Source: Halorubrum sp.
GTDB lineage: Archaea > Halobacteriota > Halobacteria > Halobacteriales > Haloferacaceae
DNA length: 45,861 nt
NCBI GenBank assembly: GCA_028275105.1
Contig: JAQCNI010000052.1
Location: forward strand, 1-45,861
Direction of reading: 5' to 3'
In this document: in pieces, positions 14,152 to 23,526 of the stretch
Numbering within the stretch: the first letter of the stretch is position 1
Layout: every line of letters starts with the position of its first letter
Translations under genes and position numbers: made by a program
Notes under the pieces: model-generated
Seen by the model: the letters and a program-made list of their open reading frames with translations, nothing else
Told to the model about the DNA's origin: nothing
The model's database searches: none

Positions 14152-15564
14152 TCAGACGACCAGCGCGTCGAGGACGACCGCGAACAGCAGCAGGCCGAGG
14201 TACGCGTTCGAGGCGTGGAACGCGCGGAACGCAGCCCCCTCCGTCTGCTCGTAGTGGAGCCGGACGACCGTCCAGAGGAAGACGCCCCCGACGGCGACGC
14301 CGACGACGGCGTACAGTGCGCCGAGCGGTTCGGCGGCCGCAGCGAGCGCGACGGCGGCGACCAGCGTCGCGCCGAGGTACCAGAGGATGTGGCGGCGCGT
14401 CGTCGTCTCTCCACGGACGACGGGCATCATCGGGAAGCCGCCGCGCTCGTAGTCGTCTTTGTACGCCAGCGCGAGGTTGTAGAAGTGCGCCGGCGTCCAG
14501 AGGAAGATCATCGCCGCGAGCAGCAGCCCGCCGCCGCCGACCTCGCCGGTGACCGCCGCCCAGCCGATGAGCGCCGGGAGCGCGCCCGCCGCACCACCGA
14601 GGACGGTGTTCTGGACCGTGTTCGGTTTCAACACGAGCGTGTAAACGACGCTATAGAACAGGATCGCGGTCACGCCGAGGACGGCCGTCAGCCGGTTGAC
14701 GCTCCAGAACAGGCCGACGGAGACGGCCGCCAGCGACGCGCCGAACGCGAGTGCGTGTGACACCGGCACGAGATCCGTCGCCAGCGGCCGGTCGTTGGTC
14801 CGTTGCATCCGGCGGTCGACGTCCCGCTCCAACACGTGGTTGAACGTGCCCGACGCACCGATCGCGAGCGCGCCGCCGACGAGCGTCGCCCCGACCGCGT
14901 ACGGCGTGAACCCGGAGCCGCCGGCGAGCGCCATCGCGGCGGCGGCGACGAGACAGAGTAGCCACATCAGCCGCGGCTTCATCAGCCGGTAGTAGGCGGC
15001 CGCAGTCGCGCGAAGACGCGGGACCGTCGCCGTCGGTAACGCGGGTTCGGGGACGTCCTCGACCGGCGGCAGGTCGTCGGTGCCCGGCTCGAACCCCTCC
15101 GGGGCGTCGTCGCCGGTTTCGGCCTCGAGCCACCACGCCAGCGCGGCGAGGACGGCGCCGAATATCGCGACGCCGACGAGGAGATGGAGGGACCCGACCG
15201 CGTCGCCGCCGGCGACGAACGCGCCGATCCCTATCTGGACCGGGTAGATCACGAGCGCGGCCACGAGCGCCGCCCGGACCCGCCGACTCGCCCGCTCGTG
15301 CCACGCGAGGACGGCGGCGGCAGCGACCCCGACGCCGACGGCCGCCGCGAGCACGCGGTGGCCGAGCGCGACCCAGCCGACGCGCGCCGCCGGGAGCGCG
15401 TAGCCGTCGCCACACGCCGGCCAGCCGCCACAGGCCGCCGCGGCGTCAGTCAGCGAGGTCGTCGCCCCGACGATAAGCAGGAGATAGACGCCCATCGCCG
15501 TCGCGCCGAGGACGGCGGGAAAGCGGTCGGGTATCGTCACGACCGGGCTTGGATGTCGGCCCAT
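14152..15564 (-). CDS. ctaB: CtaA-like / protoheme IX farnesyltransferase (CtaB) fusion
   Basis: 470 residues. Residues about 15-145 resemble half of heme A synthase (CtaA/COX15): CGGWPACGDG cysteine pair and histidines in LGHRVLA and SLHLLVG. A linker rich in Pro/Glu follows. Residues about 190-470 are the UbiA-type heme O synthase with NHVLERDVDRRMQRTNDRPL (prenyl-diphosphate/Mg site), NTVQNTVLGGAAGALPALIG and WTPAHFYNLALAYKDDY. About 11-12 membrane spans. It makes heme O and may help its oxidation to heme A for terminal oxidases. I recall this fusion in haloarchaea, so it is probably lineage-wide. Confidence 0.9.
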   Translation of the reverse strand: MGRHPSPVVTIPDRFPAVLGATAMGVYLLLIVGATTSLTDAAAACGGWPACGDGYALPAARVGWVALGHRVLAAAVGVGVAAAAVLAWHERASRRVRAALVAALVIYPVQIGIGAFVAGGDAVGSLHLLVGVAIFGAVLAALAWWLEAETGDDAPEGFEPGTDDLPPVEDVPEPALPTATVPRLRATAAAYYRLMKPRLMWLLCLVAAAAMALAGGSGFTPYAVGATLVGGALAIGASGTFNHVLERDVDRRMQRTNDRPLATDLVPVSHALAFGASLAAVSVGLFWSVNRLTAVLGVTAILFYSVVYTLVLKPNTVQNTVLGGAAGALPALIGWAAVTGEVGGGGLLLAAMIFLWTPAHFYNLALAYKDDYERGGFPMMPVVRGETTTRRHILWYLGATLVAAVALAAAAEPLGALYAVVGVAVGGVFLWTVVRLHYEQTEGAAFRAFHASNAYLGLLLFAVVLDALVV

Positions 15565-15694
15565 ATATGTCCCGCGCTTCGGCCGGTCGGCCGGGACCGG
15601 TCGTCCGTGGCGGGGACGATCGGGAGTGACCGAAACCGAAGCGGGGGCGGCCCCGGCGAAACCCGACCGCCGAACGAGCCCGCCCGACGCCGGA

Positions 15695-16123
15695 TCACTC
15701 GCGCCGGTCGAGAACCCGATCGACGATGTCGCCGGTCGACAGCAGTTCGCCGTCGTAGCCGGGCTCCCGGCCGGTCGCCCGCTCGACGCGGCAGTCGATG
15801 TCGCGGTCGGCGAGCGCGGCCTCTATCGCCGCCGCGTCGTGGTGCTGGTCGTAGCCGAGCACGATGACGTCCGGCGTGATATCCTCGATCGGGACGAAGA
15901 TGTCCTCCGCGTGACCCAGCCGGGCGTCGTCGACGGCGGCGAGCGCGGCGACCATGTCGCGTCGCTGGCGGTCGGGAAGGATCGGCTTCGGTTTGTGGGT
16001 GACGTTCGCGCGCCGGGCCACGATGGCGTGGAGTTCGTCACCGTAGCTCGCGGCGTCCTCGAGGTAGTGAACGTGACCGGGATGGAGGAGGTCGAACGTC
16101 CCCTGTGCGACGACCCGCGTCAT
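15695..16123 (-). CDS. ribL: FAD synthase (archaeal RibL, cytidylyltransferase fold)
   Basis: 142 residues. The nucleotidyltransferase HxGH motif is in [15 protein letters not shown], followed by the [12 protein letters not shown] segment and VLGYDQHHD. It adenylates FMN to FAD. The start is the ATG at 16123, which overlaps the TGA of the JAMM gene (ATGA); an ATG seven codons earlier lies inside that gene. Coupled to the JAMM gene; I recall the same pair in Haloferax volcanii (HVO_1015/1016). Confidence 0.88.
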   Translation of the reverse strand: MTRVVAQGTFDLLHPGHVHYLEDAASYGDELHAIVARRANVTHKPKPILPDRQRRDMVAALAAVDDARLGHAEDIFVPIEDITPDVIVLGYDQHHDAAAIEAALADRDIDCRVERATGREPGYDGELLSTGDIVDRVLDRRE

Positions 16124-16740
16124 CGCAGCCACGAGGGGAGCCACCCGCCGGAGTCATCCCCGTCCTCGGAGGCGTACTCGCCGCGCTCGGCGGGACGGTC
16201 GTTGGCGTCCTCGACGAAGCGTTCGTCCGTCTTCTCGACGACTCCCCGGTCATGCCCATCCTCGGCGAGTTCGCGGTCGATGTCCGCCTGGGTGAAGTCG
16301 AAGAAATGCTCCTCGGGCACCGGCACGTCGAGGACGTCGAGGGTCGTCCGATTCCCCTCATTGTCGAACGCCCGCCAGTCGCCCCACCCGTACGGCGCAC
16401 CCACAATGATGTGGACCCGTCCCTGGCCGAACGTCGCGAGGTCGGCCGAACTCGGCCGAAGCGCGCCGTTCGGATGCGAGTGGACGGACCCGACCGCGCG
16501 CATGTCGTTCGGCTTCATGTGTGACCGGACCGTCGCGCTGACGGGGCTCGACTCCGTACCGGGGATGACGAGGACGTCAGTTATCACCTGTCCGTCCCGG
16601 TCGATGTCGAGCTTCGCGGCGTCGTCGGCCCGCAGGAATCCCATGTACTCGTTCGGATGGGTTTCCTCGCTGGCTTCGAGAACGAACTCCATCGTCTCCC
16701 GGGCGATCCCGAGAAGTTCGTCCGACCGGAACAGTCGCAT
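16120..16740 (-). CDS. JAMM/MPN+ metalloprotease (desampylase-like)
   Basis: 206 residues. The JAMM zinc motif is in [19 protein letters not shown], with the upstream glutamate in HPNEYMGFL. The C-terminal 60 residues are charged and end GGWLPSWLR. In Haloferax JAMM1 removes SAMP ubiquitin-like modifiers from lysines; by position this is the JAMM2 type, whose substrate is less clear. The start at 16740 ([10 protein letters not shown]) has a CATATG box about 29 bases upstream; the earlier in-frame ATG at 16809 would lie before that promoter. Divergent from the RecJ-like gene. Confidence 0.85.
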   Translation of the reverse strand: MRLFRSDELLGIARETMEFVLEASEETHPNEYMGFLRADDAAKLDIDRDGQVITDVLVIPGTESSPVSATVRSHMKPNDMRAVGSVHSHPNGALRPSSADLATFGQGRVHIIVGAPYGWGDWRAFDNEGNRTTLDVLDVPVPEEHFFDFTQADIDRELAEDGHDRGVVEKTDERFVEDANDRPAERGEYASEDGDDSGGWLPSWLR

Positions 16741-16832
16741 ACTCGAAGAAAGTCGGCGTCGCCTCATATGGGTTCCGGACGGGCGGACACGATAGAACAG
16801 GCTTAACACCGGCCGATACCGAACAAATTGGT

Positions 16833-18827
16833 ATGAGCGAGAACACTGCCGGGGATTCCGGCATGCGGGACGATTCGGGTCCCGAACCCGACGCCGGCGG
16901 GGCGGAGGGGACCGACGACGGGACGGGCACTGACGGGACGGTCGGCGACGAGACGCTCAACGATCACGGGGCGATCGCGTACGATCTGGCGCCCGACTGT
17001 ACGCTCGAGGACGTCGAAACCGGCGCCCTGTATCATGCCGAGGTCAACGGCGTCGTCGAGTACGGCGTGTTCGTCGACGTCTCCGATGCCGTTTCCGGAC
17101 TGATCCACGAGTCGGCCCTCAACGGCGAGTACGCGGTCGGGGACCGGCTGATCGTCCGCCTGACCGAGGTCAGGGAGAACGGCGACGTCGCCTTCGAGGA
17201 CGTGTCGCCGAGCGGGTACGCGACCGAAACCGTGGAACACGAGCCGACCGTTTCCCGCGTTCGCGGGCTCGCACCCGGCGACGAGGTCACCGTCGAGGGC
17301 GAGGTCGTCCAGGCGAAACAGACCGGCGGCCCGACGATATTCGGGGTCGCGGACGCGTCGGGTGTCGTCGCCTGCGCGGCGTTCGAGGAGGCCGGCGTTC
17401 GCGCGTATCCCGACGTCGAGATCGGCGACATGGCCCACGTGGCCGGCACGGTCGAGACGCGCAATAGCGGACTCCAGCTCGAGGTCGAATCCCTGAAGCG
17501 ACTCGCCGGCGACCGTGCCGCGGCGGCTCGCGACCGGTACGAGACGGCGCTCGACGAACGGGCCGAACCGGCCGACGTCGATCCCCTGATCGAGTGGGAG
17601 GCGTTCGAGTCGGTCCACGACGACCTCCGCGAGTTGGCCCGGCTGCTTCGACGGACGGTGCTGGCCGGGCGCCCGATTCGCGTCAGACACCACGCCGACG
17701 GCGACGGGATGTGTGCGGCGATCCCCGTCCAGTTGGCGCTGGAGCGGCTCGTCCGCGAGGTCCACGAGGACTCGGACGCGTCCCAGCACCTGTTTAAGCG
17801 GCTGCCGAGCAAGGCCCCGTACTACGAGATGGAGGACGTCACCCGCGACCTCAACTTCGCGCTGGAGGGCCGGTCGCGTCACGGCCGAAAGCTCCCGCTC
17901 CTGCTCATGCTGGACAACGGGTCGACCGCGGAGGACGTTCCCGCCTACGAGAACCTCACACACTACGACATCCCCATCGCGGCCGTCGACCATCACCATC
18001 CGGATCCGGAGGCCGTCGCGCCGCTGCTCGACGCCCACGTTAACCCGTACCTCCACGACGAGGACTACCGGATCACGACCGGAATGATGTGTGTCGAGCT
18101 CGCGCGGCTGATCGACCCCTCGATCTCCGGGGAGCTGGAACACGTACCCGCGGTCGCGGGACTCTCGGACCGCTCGAATGCCGAGGCGATGGACGAGTAC
18201 CTCGAACTGGCTGCCGACGCGGGGTACGGAAAGGACGACCTCCTCGACGTCGGGGAGGCGCTCGATTACGCCGCCCATTGGCTGCGCTACTCGGAGGGAA
18301 AAACCCTCGTGAACGACGTCCTCAACGTCGGCTGTGAGGACCCCGAGCGCCACGCGGAGCTGGTGGCGTTCCTCTCGGAACGGGCCGAGCGCGACGTCGA
18401 CCGCCAGCTCGACGCCGTCGAGGACCACGTCGACCACGAACGGCTCGCCTCCGGCGCCCACCTCTACCGGATCGACGTCGACGAGTACGCCCACCGATTC
18501 ACCTACCCCGCGCCGGGGAAGACGACCGGCGAACTCCACGACACGAGAGTCGCGGAGACCGGCGGTGACCCGGTCATCACGATCGGATACGGTCCGGACT
18601 TCGCCGTGCTTCGGTCCGATGGCGTCCGGCTCGACATCCCGACGATGGTGACGGAATTGAACGAGGAGCTTCCCGAGGCGGGGGTCTCGGGCGGCGGCCA
18701 CCTGGTCGTCGGGTCGATCAAGTTCGTGAAGGGCCGTCGCGAGGCCGTCGTCGATGCGCTCATCGAGAAGATGGCCGCCGCAGAGATAGACGAGACGCTC
18801 TCGGCCGCGACCGTCATCGACGACTGA
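16833..18827 (+). CDS. RecJ-like DHH phosphoesterase with S1 and OB domains
   Basis: 664 residues. An acidic tail is followed by an S1 domain (about 50-115: YHAEVNGVVEYGVFVDVSD), an OB-fold (about 140-215) and the DHH core: IRVRHHADGDGMCAAIPVQ, MLDNGSTAED, AAVDHHHPDPEAV. The C-terminal DHHA1 region ends GVSGGGHLVVGSIKF, the GGGH nucleic-acid motif. Expected to be a Mn-dependent single-strand 5'-3' exonuclease in repair or RNA/DNA processing. From memory the Haloferax counterpart beside ribL and JAMM2 is recJ3. Confidence 0.87.
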   Translation: MSENTAGDSGMRDDSGPEPDAGGAEGTDDGTGTDGTVGDETLNDHGAIAYDLAPDCTLEDVETGALYHAEVNGVVEYGVFVDVSDAVSGLIHESALNGEYAVGDRLIVRLTEVRENGDVAFEDVSPSGYATETVEHEPTVSRVRGLAPGDEVTVEGEVVQAKQTGGPTIFGVADASGVVACAAFEEAGVRAYPDVEIGDMAHVAGTVETRNSGLQLEVESLKRLAGDRAAAARDRYETALDERAEPADVDPLIEWEAFESVHDDLRELARLLRRTVLAGRPIRVRHHADGDGMCAAIPVQLALERLVREVHEDSDASQHLFKRLPSKAPYYEMEDVTRDLNFALEGRSRHGRKLPLLLMLDNGSTAEDVPAYENLTHYDIPIAAVDHHHPDPEAVAPLLDAHVNPYLHDEDYRITTGMMCVELARLIDPSISGELEHVPAVAGLSDRSNAEAMDEYLELAADAGYGKDDLLDVGEALDYAAHWLRYSEGKTLVNDVLNVGCEDPERHAELVAFLSERAERDVDRQLDAVEDHVDHERLASGAHLYRIDVDEYAHRFTYPAPGKTTGELHDTRVAETGGDPVITIGYGPDFAVLRSDGVRLDIPTMVTELNEELPEAGVSGGGHLVVGSIKFVKGRREAVVDALIEKMAAAEIDETLSAATVIDD

Positions 18828-18834
18828 GCCCCGC

Positions 18835-20565
18835 TTACCGGACGAACGCGACCTCGCGGCGTGCGACGACGCCCGCACCGGCGAGCGTGGCGAGCAGTCC
18901 GGCGAGGAGACCGACCGGAAGGTGGACGCCGCCGCCGCGCCAGTCGGCGGCGTACGTTCGGGCGTAGAAGTCGGCGACGTCGCCGCTCTCGACGGCGAGG
19001 AGCACTTCGCGGTTCTCCGTCGCCGCCCCCTCGTTCCAGTTGAGACTCCCGACCACCGCGGTGTCGTCGATCACGAGCCCCTTCGCGTGGACCTTCCCGT
19101 ATCGTCCGCGCGGCTCCGCGACGGCAACGTCGATCGGCTCGTCGGCGAGCGACTCGACGAGCAGCCGATTCTCCTCGCGGTCGTACCACGCGTTCGACAC
19201 CAGCAGGTGCGTGTCGACGCCGCGGTCGGCCGCACGACGGAGGGCGCGAACGATCCGGCCCGCCGGACCGCCGGTTCGGGGAACGATGGCGAGCACGCGG
19301 TCGTCGGCCGCGTCGATCCGCTCAACGAGTCGGTTCGCGGCGTTGCCGGGGGCGGTGAGCAGTTCCACGTCGGCGGGGGTCTCGACTAACGGGTCGAACC
19401 GCGACGGGTACGGCCGACGCTCGGCGTCGTTCGTTCCGGCAGCGCCCGATCCGTGGACCGTCGCGTCGGCGCGGAACGCTCGCCAAGACAGCGTGTCGTG
19501 GCCGGTCGCATCGTTCGCGAACAGCGCCGCGATGTCGGCCGCGACGGCGGGATCGGCCGCGACCACTCCCCAACCGCGGCTGGAACGGCCGCCGGTTCCC
19601 GCCGCCTTCCAGTTCTCCGTCAGGACGACCGCCCGGTCGTCGGCGACCGCATACTTCGCGTGGTGGAACCGGAACCGCCCCGGCTCGCCGGCGAGGACGC
19701 GGACCTCGACGCCCGCCGCGACGAGCCGGTCGGCGACGTGCGCGCCACGCCTCGGGAATCCACCGACCGGCGACCCCTCGATGAGGACCCGGACGGTTAC
19801 CCCCCGCTCGGCGGCGGCGACGAGCCGGTCGGCGACGCGTTCGGACTCGATCGTGTAGCCGGCGACGAACAGCCGATCCTCGGTCGTTTCGAGCGGCCCG
19901 ACGGGGGTCTCCGGGCTGTCCGGAAGGACGAACGGCGTCACCATCGCATCGGCCGTGCGCTCCGGCGCACGCGGCTCGTACCCCCGCGGCCGCCACTCGC
20001 CCCACTCCACCCGCCAGCGGTATCCCTCGCGCACGCGACCGTAGTCGACGACGTCGACCGCCTCATCGCCGTCGCGGAGTTCGATCCGATCGCCGGACGC
20101 TGACAGCGGGAAATGCGCGTCGAGCGAGCGGACGCGGACGCCGACCCCATCGAGATGGGAGCGGGCAAGCTCCGGCTCCGCGGAGAAGGCAACCGTCCCG
20201 TTCGTGCCCGCCGGAAGCGACGCGTCGTGGTGGCCGTCCGAGAGCGACCAGTTCCCCGGGCCCGGAATCCGGACGACGAGGTACTCCCCGCGGTTCCCCT
20301 CGGCGACCGGGTTGGGGTACAGTTCGACGATTCGCGGTCCGGGCGCGGACGAGGCGTTCGCGTCCAATGGATCGTTCGCGTCCGATACGCCGTTCGCGCC
20401 GGGAGCGTCGTCGATGCCGGTGGTAGCCGGTCCCGGTTCGATCGTCTTTCCGTCGGCCATCCCGATCCCCGCCACGGCGGCCGTAGCAGGCGCGAGCCCC
20501 GCCGTGAGGACCGAGACCGAAACGACGGCCACGACGAGCGCGGACCGGGCGGCCGGAGGGATCAT
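18835..20565 (-). CDS. Secreted phospholipase D-like protein with lamin-tail-like domain
   Basis: 576 residues with a Sec signal (IPPAARSALVVAVVSVSVLTAGLAP region), then a beta domain (PRIVELYPNPVAEGNRGEYLVVRI) like LTD domains. Two HKD half-sites follow: FRFHHAKYAVADDRAVVLTEN and GKVHAKGLVIDDTAVVGSLNWN, then TENREVLLAV. A C-terminal span (LPVGLLAGLLATLAGAGVV) and RREVAFVR anchor the protein with the enzyme outside. PLD-family enzymes cut phosphodiesters of lipids or nucleic acid. The start at 20565 gives a clean signal; open frame further upstream runs over the cspA promoter. Confidence 0.85.
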   Translation of the reverse strand: MIPPAARSALVVAVVSVSVLTAGLAPATAAVAGIGMADGKTIEPGPATTGIDDAPGANGVSDANDPLDANASSAPGPRIVELYPNPVAEGNRGEYLVVRIPGPGNWSLSDGHHDASLPAGTNGTVAFSAEPELARSHLDGVGVRVRSLDAHFPLSASGDRIELRDGDEAVDVVDYGRVREGYRWRVEWGEWRPRGYEPRAPERTADAMVTPFVLPDSPETPVGPLETTEDRLFVAGYTIESERVADRLVAAAERGVTVRVLIEGSPVGGFPRRGAHVADRLVAAGVEVRVLAGEPGRFRFHHAKYAVADDRAVVLTENWKAAGTGGRSSRGWGVVAADPAVAADIAALFANDATGHDTLSWRAFRADATVHGSGAAGTNDAERRPYPSRFDPLVETPADVELLTAPGNAANRLVERIDAADDRVLAIVPRTGGPAGRIVRALRRAADRGVDTHLLVSNAWYDREENRLLVESLADEPIDVAVAEPRGRYGKVHAKGLVIDDTAVVGSLNWNEGAATENREVLLAVESGDVADFYARTYAADWRGGGVHLPVGLLAGLLATLAGAGVVARREVAFVR

Positions 20566-20701
20566 ACGACGAGTGGCGCGGTATCCGGGATAAGTCGTCG
20601 GACGAACGGGGCGGATCGGGAGTCCCACCCGGCCCGGATCCCTCCGTGGTACCACGACCCTCGGAAGGGTTATTCCGTAACGGGCTGTACGTATGTACGC
20701 A

Positions 20702-20902
20702 ATGGCACACGGAAAGGTTGATTTCTTCAACGATACTGGCGGCTACGGTTTCATTTCGATCGATGACGAGGACGACGACGAGGACGTGTTCTTCCACATG
20801 GAGGACGTCGGCGGCCCGGACCTCGAAGAGGGACAGGAGCTCGAGTTCGACGTCGAATCGTCGCCCAAGGGCCCGCGCGCGACGAACGTCGTCCGCAACT
20901 AG
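20702..20902 (+). CDS. cspA: Cold-shock protein (CspA family)
   Basis: 66 residues, one OB-fold with RNP1 GGYGFISI and RNP2 VFFHMEDV. An acidic insertion (DDEDDDED) lies between them, as in other haloarchaeal Csp proteins. Single-strand nucleic-acid chaperone. I start at 20702 (MAHGKVDFFND); an in-frame ATG at 20693 is too close to the GTTATT box. A hairpin follows the stop. Confidence 0.92.
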   Translation: MAHGKVDFFNDTGGYGFISIDDEDDDEDVFFHMEDVGGPDLEEGQELEFDVESSPKGPRATNVVRN

Positions 20903-20913
20903 ACCCCCACGCA

Positions 20914-20928
20914 ACGAACGCCGTTCGT
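20914..20928 (+). terminator. Hairpin after cspA
   Basis: ACGAAC (20914-20919) pairs with GTTCGT (20923-20928) over a three-base loop, 12 bases after the stop. No T-tract. Confidence 0.4.
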
Positions 20929-21032
20929 CGCTGATCCCCTCCCCGGGCGACCGTCGCCCGCGTGGAGGCCCCACACAACTATCGAGCCCGGTCCGTCTCG
21001 ACGGGAGGCCCGCCTGGCGCGACCCGGTTTTT

Positions 21033-21074
21033 ACCGGCATCGCTCGGTGAGCCACCGGCATCGCTCGGTGAGCC
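21033..21074. repeat. Two exact 21-base tandem repeats
   Basis: ACCGGCATCGCTCGGTGAGCC occurs at 21033-21053 and directly again at 21054-21074, in the convergent spacer between cspA and the HEAT-repeat gene. It follows GGTTTTT, so it may mark a termination zone. Confidence 0.7.
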
Positions 21075-21139
21075 GCGAGTTCGTCGCTCGTATCGGCGAT
21101 CCGTCTTCGTGTCCACGACGGGAGCACCCAAAGGGCGGG

Positions 21140-22534
21140 CTACGCCGGCGTCGCCGCGGCGTCGAGCGCCGACTGCGCCTTCTCCGCCTCCGTCTGGACG
21201 AGGTACGAGCGTTCGTCGGCGTACGCGGCGACGGCTTCGAGCGCGTCCCGCGTCCCGATCCGTCGGAGCGCCCAGCCGGCCGCCGCCCGGACGTCGTTGG
21301 AGTCGTCGTCCGCGAGCGCGTCGGCGAGCGGGTCGATCGCGCGGGTGTCCCCGATGAGTCCGAGCGCACGCGCGGCGTACGGCCGCACTTCGTCGTTCTC
21401 CATCGTCAGCTTCGCCGCGAGCGGGCCGACCGCCGCGCCCGCGCCGATCTCGCCGAGCGACTTGAACGTCGCCTTCTGGAGCTGCGGGTTCGAGTCCTCG
21501 TCGACGTACTCGACGAGCGTCTCGACGGCGTCCTCGGCGGTCATCTTTCCGAGAATCCGGATCGCGAACTGATCCCGTTTGCCCGCGCGGCCGAGCAGTT
21601 CCTCCACCGACGCGTCCGTCTTTCCGCGTTTGCCCATGCGTTCGAGCGCCTCGAGGCAGTGTCGCTCCATGAAGTCCGAGGTGAGCGAGTCGAGCGCGAG
21701 CAGGATCATGTCGACGTTGCCGCGGGACTCGTGTTCCTTCAGTGCGGCCCACTCGACGGGGAAGTCCTTGTAGTGGCCGAGCACGTCGTAGTACCCCTCC
21801 GCCCGGAGCTGTTCGTGGGTCTCCAGGTCGTCCCACTCCTCGGCGTCGTCGAGCGCCCCGTCGAGCGCGTCGCTCGCGGCGAGCAGCTCGGCGATCGTGT
21901 CCGCGTCGTCATCGGCGTCGAAGCCGGCGTCGCCGACCGCGTCGGCGAGTGACTCCAGCGCGTCGACGAGGGCATCGGGCTCGTCCCCGTCGACGGTCAC
22001 GTCCGCCTCGAACGCCACCGTCACGTCGTCGACGAACACCCCGACCGCGTCGACGACCGCCTCGACCCCCTCGGCGGTCCATTCGGTGTCCGCCACCGCC
22101 GTGGCCGCCGTGCCGATCGTGTCGACGACGTCGGCGGCGTAGGGGCCGCGCGCGTCGCCGACGCCCCCGCGGAGCTCCTCGATCCGTTCCTCAAGCTCTC
22201 CGCGCGGGTCGGCGGCGTCCTCATCGTCCTCGTTCGGTTCCGGAAGGTCCGCGTCGGCGAGGGCGCTCTCGGCATCGTCGAGCAGGGCGTCGACGTCGTC
22301 GAGGTCGGCCTCGGTTCCGGCGTCGTCGAGCGCCACCTCGATCTCGTCGAGGTGCTCGGTCAGCGACTCCTCGGTCGCCTCGTCAGGGAGGGTCGGGGCG
22401 GTCGCCTCGGGGTCATCCGTGCCCGCCGATTCGTCCGTGGCTTCGGCCGCGTCGAGGTCGGCGGAATCGTCCGGATCATCCGGGTCGTCGGGGTCGTCGA
22501 GGGCGTCGGCCGGATCGTCGTCGCCGTTGCTCAT
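21140..22534 (-). CDS. HEAT-repeat protein with long acidic N-terminus
   Basis: 464 residues. The first 110 are extremely acidic with a DPDDPDDPDD run. About 110-240 is helical. From about 245 HEAT-like helical pairs appear: YKDFPVEWAALKEHE, FAIRILGKMTAEDAVETLVEY, QKATFKSLGEIGAGAAVGPLA, PYAARALGLIGDTRAIDPLA and AAAGWALRRIGTRDALEAVA. No catalytic residues are seen; a scaffold role is likely. Convergent with cspA, divergent from dpsA. Confidence 0.85.
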   Translation of the reverse strand: MSNGDDDPADALDDPDDPDDPDDSADLDAAEATDESAGTDDPEATAPTLPDEATEESLTEHLDEIEVALDDAGTEADLDDVDALLDDAESALADADLPEPNEDDEDAADPRGELEERIEELRGGVGDARGPYAADVVDTIGTAATAVADTEWTAEGVEAVVDAVGVFVDDVTVAFEADVTVDGDEPDALVDALESLADAVGDAGFDADDDADTIAELLAASDALDGALDDAEEWDDLETHEQLRAEGYYDVLGHYKDFPVEWAALKEHESRGNVDMILLALDSLTSDFMERHCLEALERMGKRGKTDASVEELLGRAGKRDQFAIRILGKMTAEDAVETLVEYVDEDSNPQLQKATFKSLGEIGAGAAVGPLAAKLTMENDEVRPYAARALGLIGDTRAIDPLADALADDDSNDVRAAAGWALRRIGTRDALEAVAAYADERSYLVQTEAEKAQSALDAAATPA

Positions 22535-22690
22535 ATACCGGACCTGCGCACGTAGTCCATTAAGACGTTTCCCTTCACGGGACCGAAAGTGTTCTCTCCA
22601 CGGGGCGGTGGATCGTCGAACTCGGGAGCGTCAACGTCGAACGGCGAGCAAGCAAGAGACACGACGGACTGACACGGTAGTACTGAAAGA

Positions 22691-22740
22691 TATTTTCTCT
22701 TTTCGAAAAATTTGGTTTTGGGAGTGGGAACTTTTAAGTG
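22691..22740 (+). promoter_or_regulatory. dpsA promoter with TTTTCGAAAA palindrome
   Basis: A strikingly AT-rich stretch in a GC-rich genome. TTTTCGAAAA (22700-22709) is a perfect ten-base palindrome about 22 bases before the TTTTAAG TATA element (22732-22738), itself about 28-34 bases before the ATG. The position suits an iron- or redox-responsive factor. Confidence 0.5.
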
Positions 22741-22765
22741 GGTGGCAGGCGTACTACTGATTGTA

Positions 22766-23314
22766 ATGAGCACCCAGAAGCAGGCGCGCCAGCGATACGG
22801 CGACGTCCACGAGAGCGAAGCGCTTCGCATCCCGGAAAAGAAAGCCGAACAGTTGGTCGACGCACTCAACACCGACCTCGCGGCGACGTACGTCCTGTAC
22901 CACCAGGTGAAAAAGCACCACTGGCTCGTCGAGGGTGCGGAGTTCCTCGAAATCCACGAGTACCTCGGCGAGGTCACGGCCGACCTCGAGGAGGGCGCCG
23001 ACGTGCTCGCCGAGCGCGCGCAGGCACTCGGCGGCGTCCCGCTCTCCGGCGGCGCCAACTACGAGGAGCACGCCCCGGTGAGCCCCGAGGACGCCGACGC
23101 CTACGACATCCGAACGTCCCTCGAGAACGACCTCGAGATGTTCGGCGACATCACGGAGGCGCTGCGCGAGCACATCCAGCTCGCCAAAAACCTCGGCGAC
23201 TACAACACCGAGGAGCTGCTTAAGGACGTGCTGGAGGACGTCGAGGAACACGGCCACCACATCGAGCACTTCCTCGAGGACGACACCCTCGTCACCGAGG
23301 GGACGCTCGAATAA
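22766..23314 (+). CDS. dpsA: DNA-protecting ferritin-like protein DpsA
   Basis: 182 residues, a four-helix Dps dodecamer subunit. Ferroxidase-site residues are visible in LYHQVKKHHWLVEGAEFLEIHEYLGE (two His, Glu/Asp across the dimer). The C-terminal EHGHHIEHFLEDD matches halobacterial DpsA. It oxidises and stores iron with peroxide. The start ATG at 22766 is about 28 bases after a TTTTAAG box; an ATG at 22712 lies upstream of that promoter. Confidence 0.94.
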   Translation: MSTQKQARQRYGDVHESEALRIPEKKAEQLVDALNTDLAATYVLYHQVKKHHWLVEGAEFLEIHEYLGEVTADLEEGADVLAERAQALGGVPLSGGANYEEHAPVSPEDADAYDIRTSLENDLEMFGDITEALREHIQLAKNLGDYNTEELLKDVLEDVEEHGHHIEHFLEDDTLVTEGTLE

Positions 23315-23526
23315 CGGCGACGTTCCGTCCGACGCGGACACGATCCAAGGTTTTTCGAACGACGTCGACCACCGAGCGACGGCTATTCACGGCGGGCAGT
23401 ACCCCCGTCGAAGTCCGACGTCGCCTCAACGAACATATCACGGAGGGAAGCGGTCATCGTGCGGGGGAGCGGGTATCGGGTCGGATCCAAGTGAATCGGC
23501 CAACCGATCCGAGCGGAACGGTCCCG

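Noticed and set aside
16803..18878. 691-codon minus-strand frame under the RecJ-like gene
   Set aside because: Although long, it mirrors a DHH nuclease with all motifs; no domain is seen in the antisense product.
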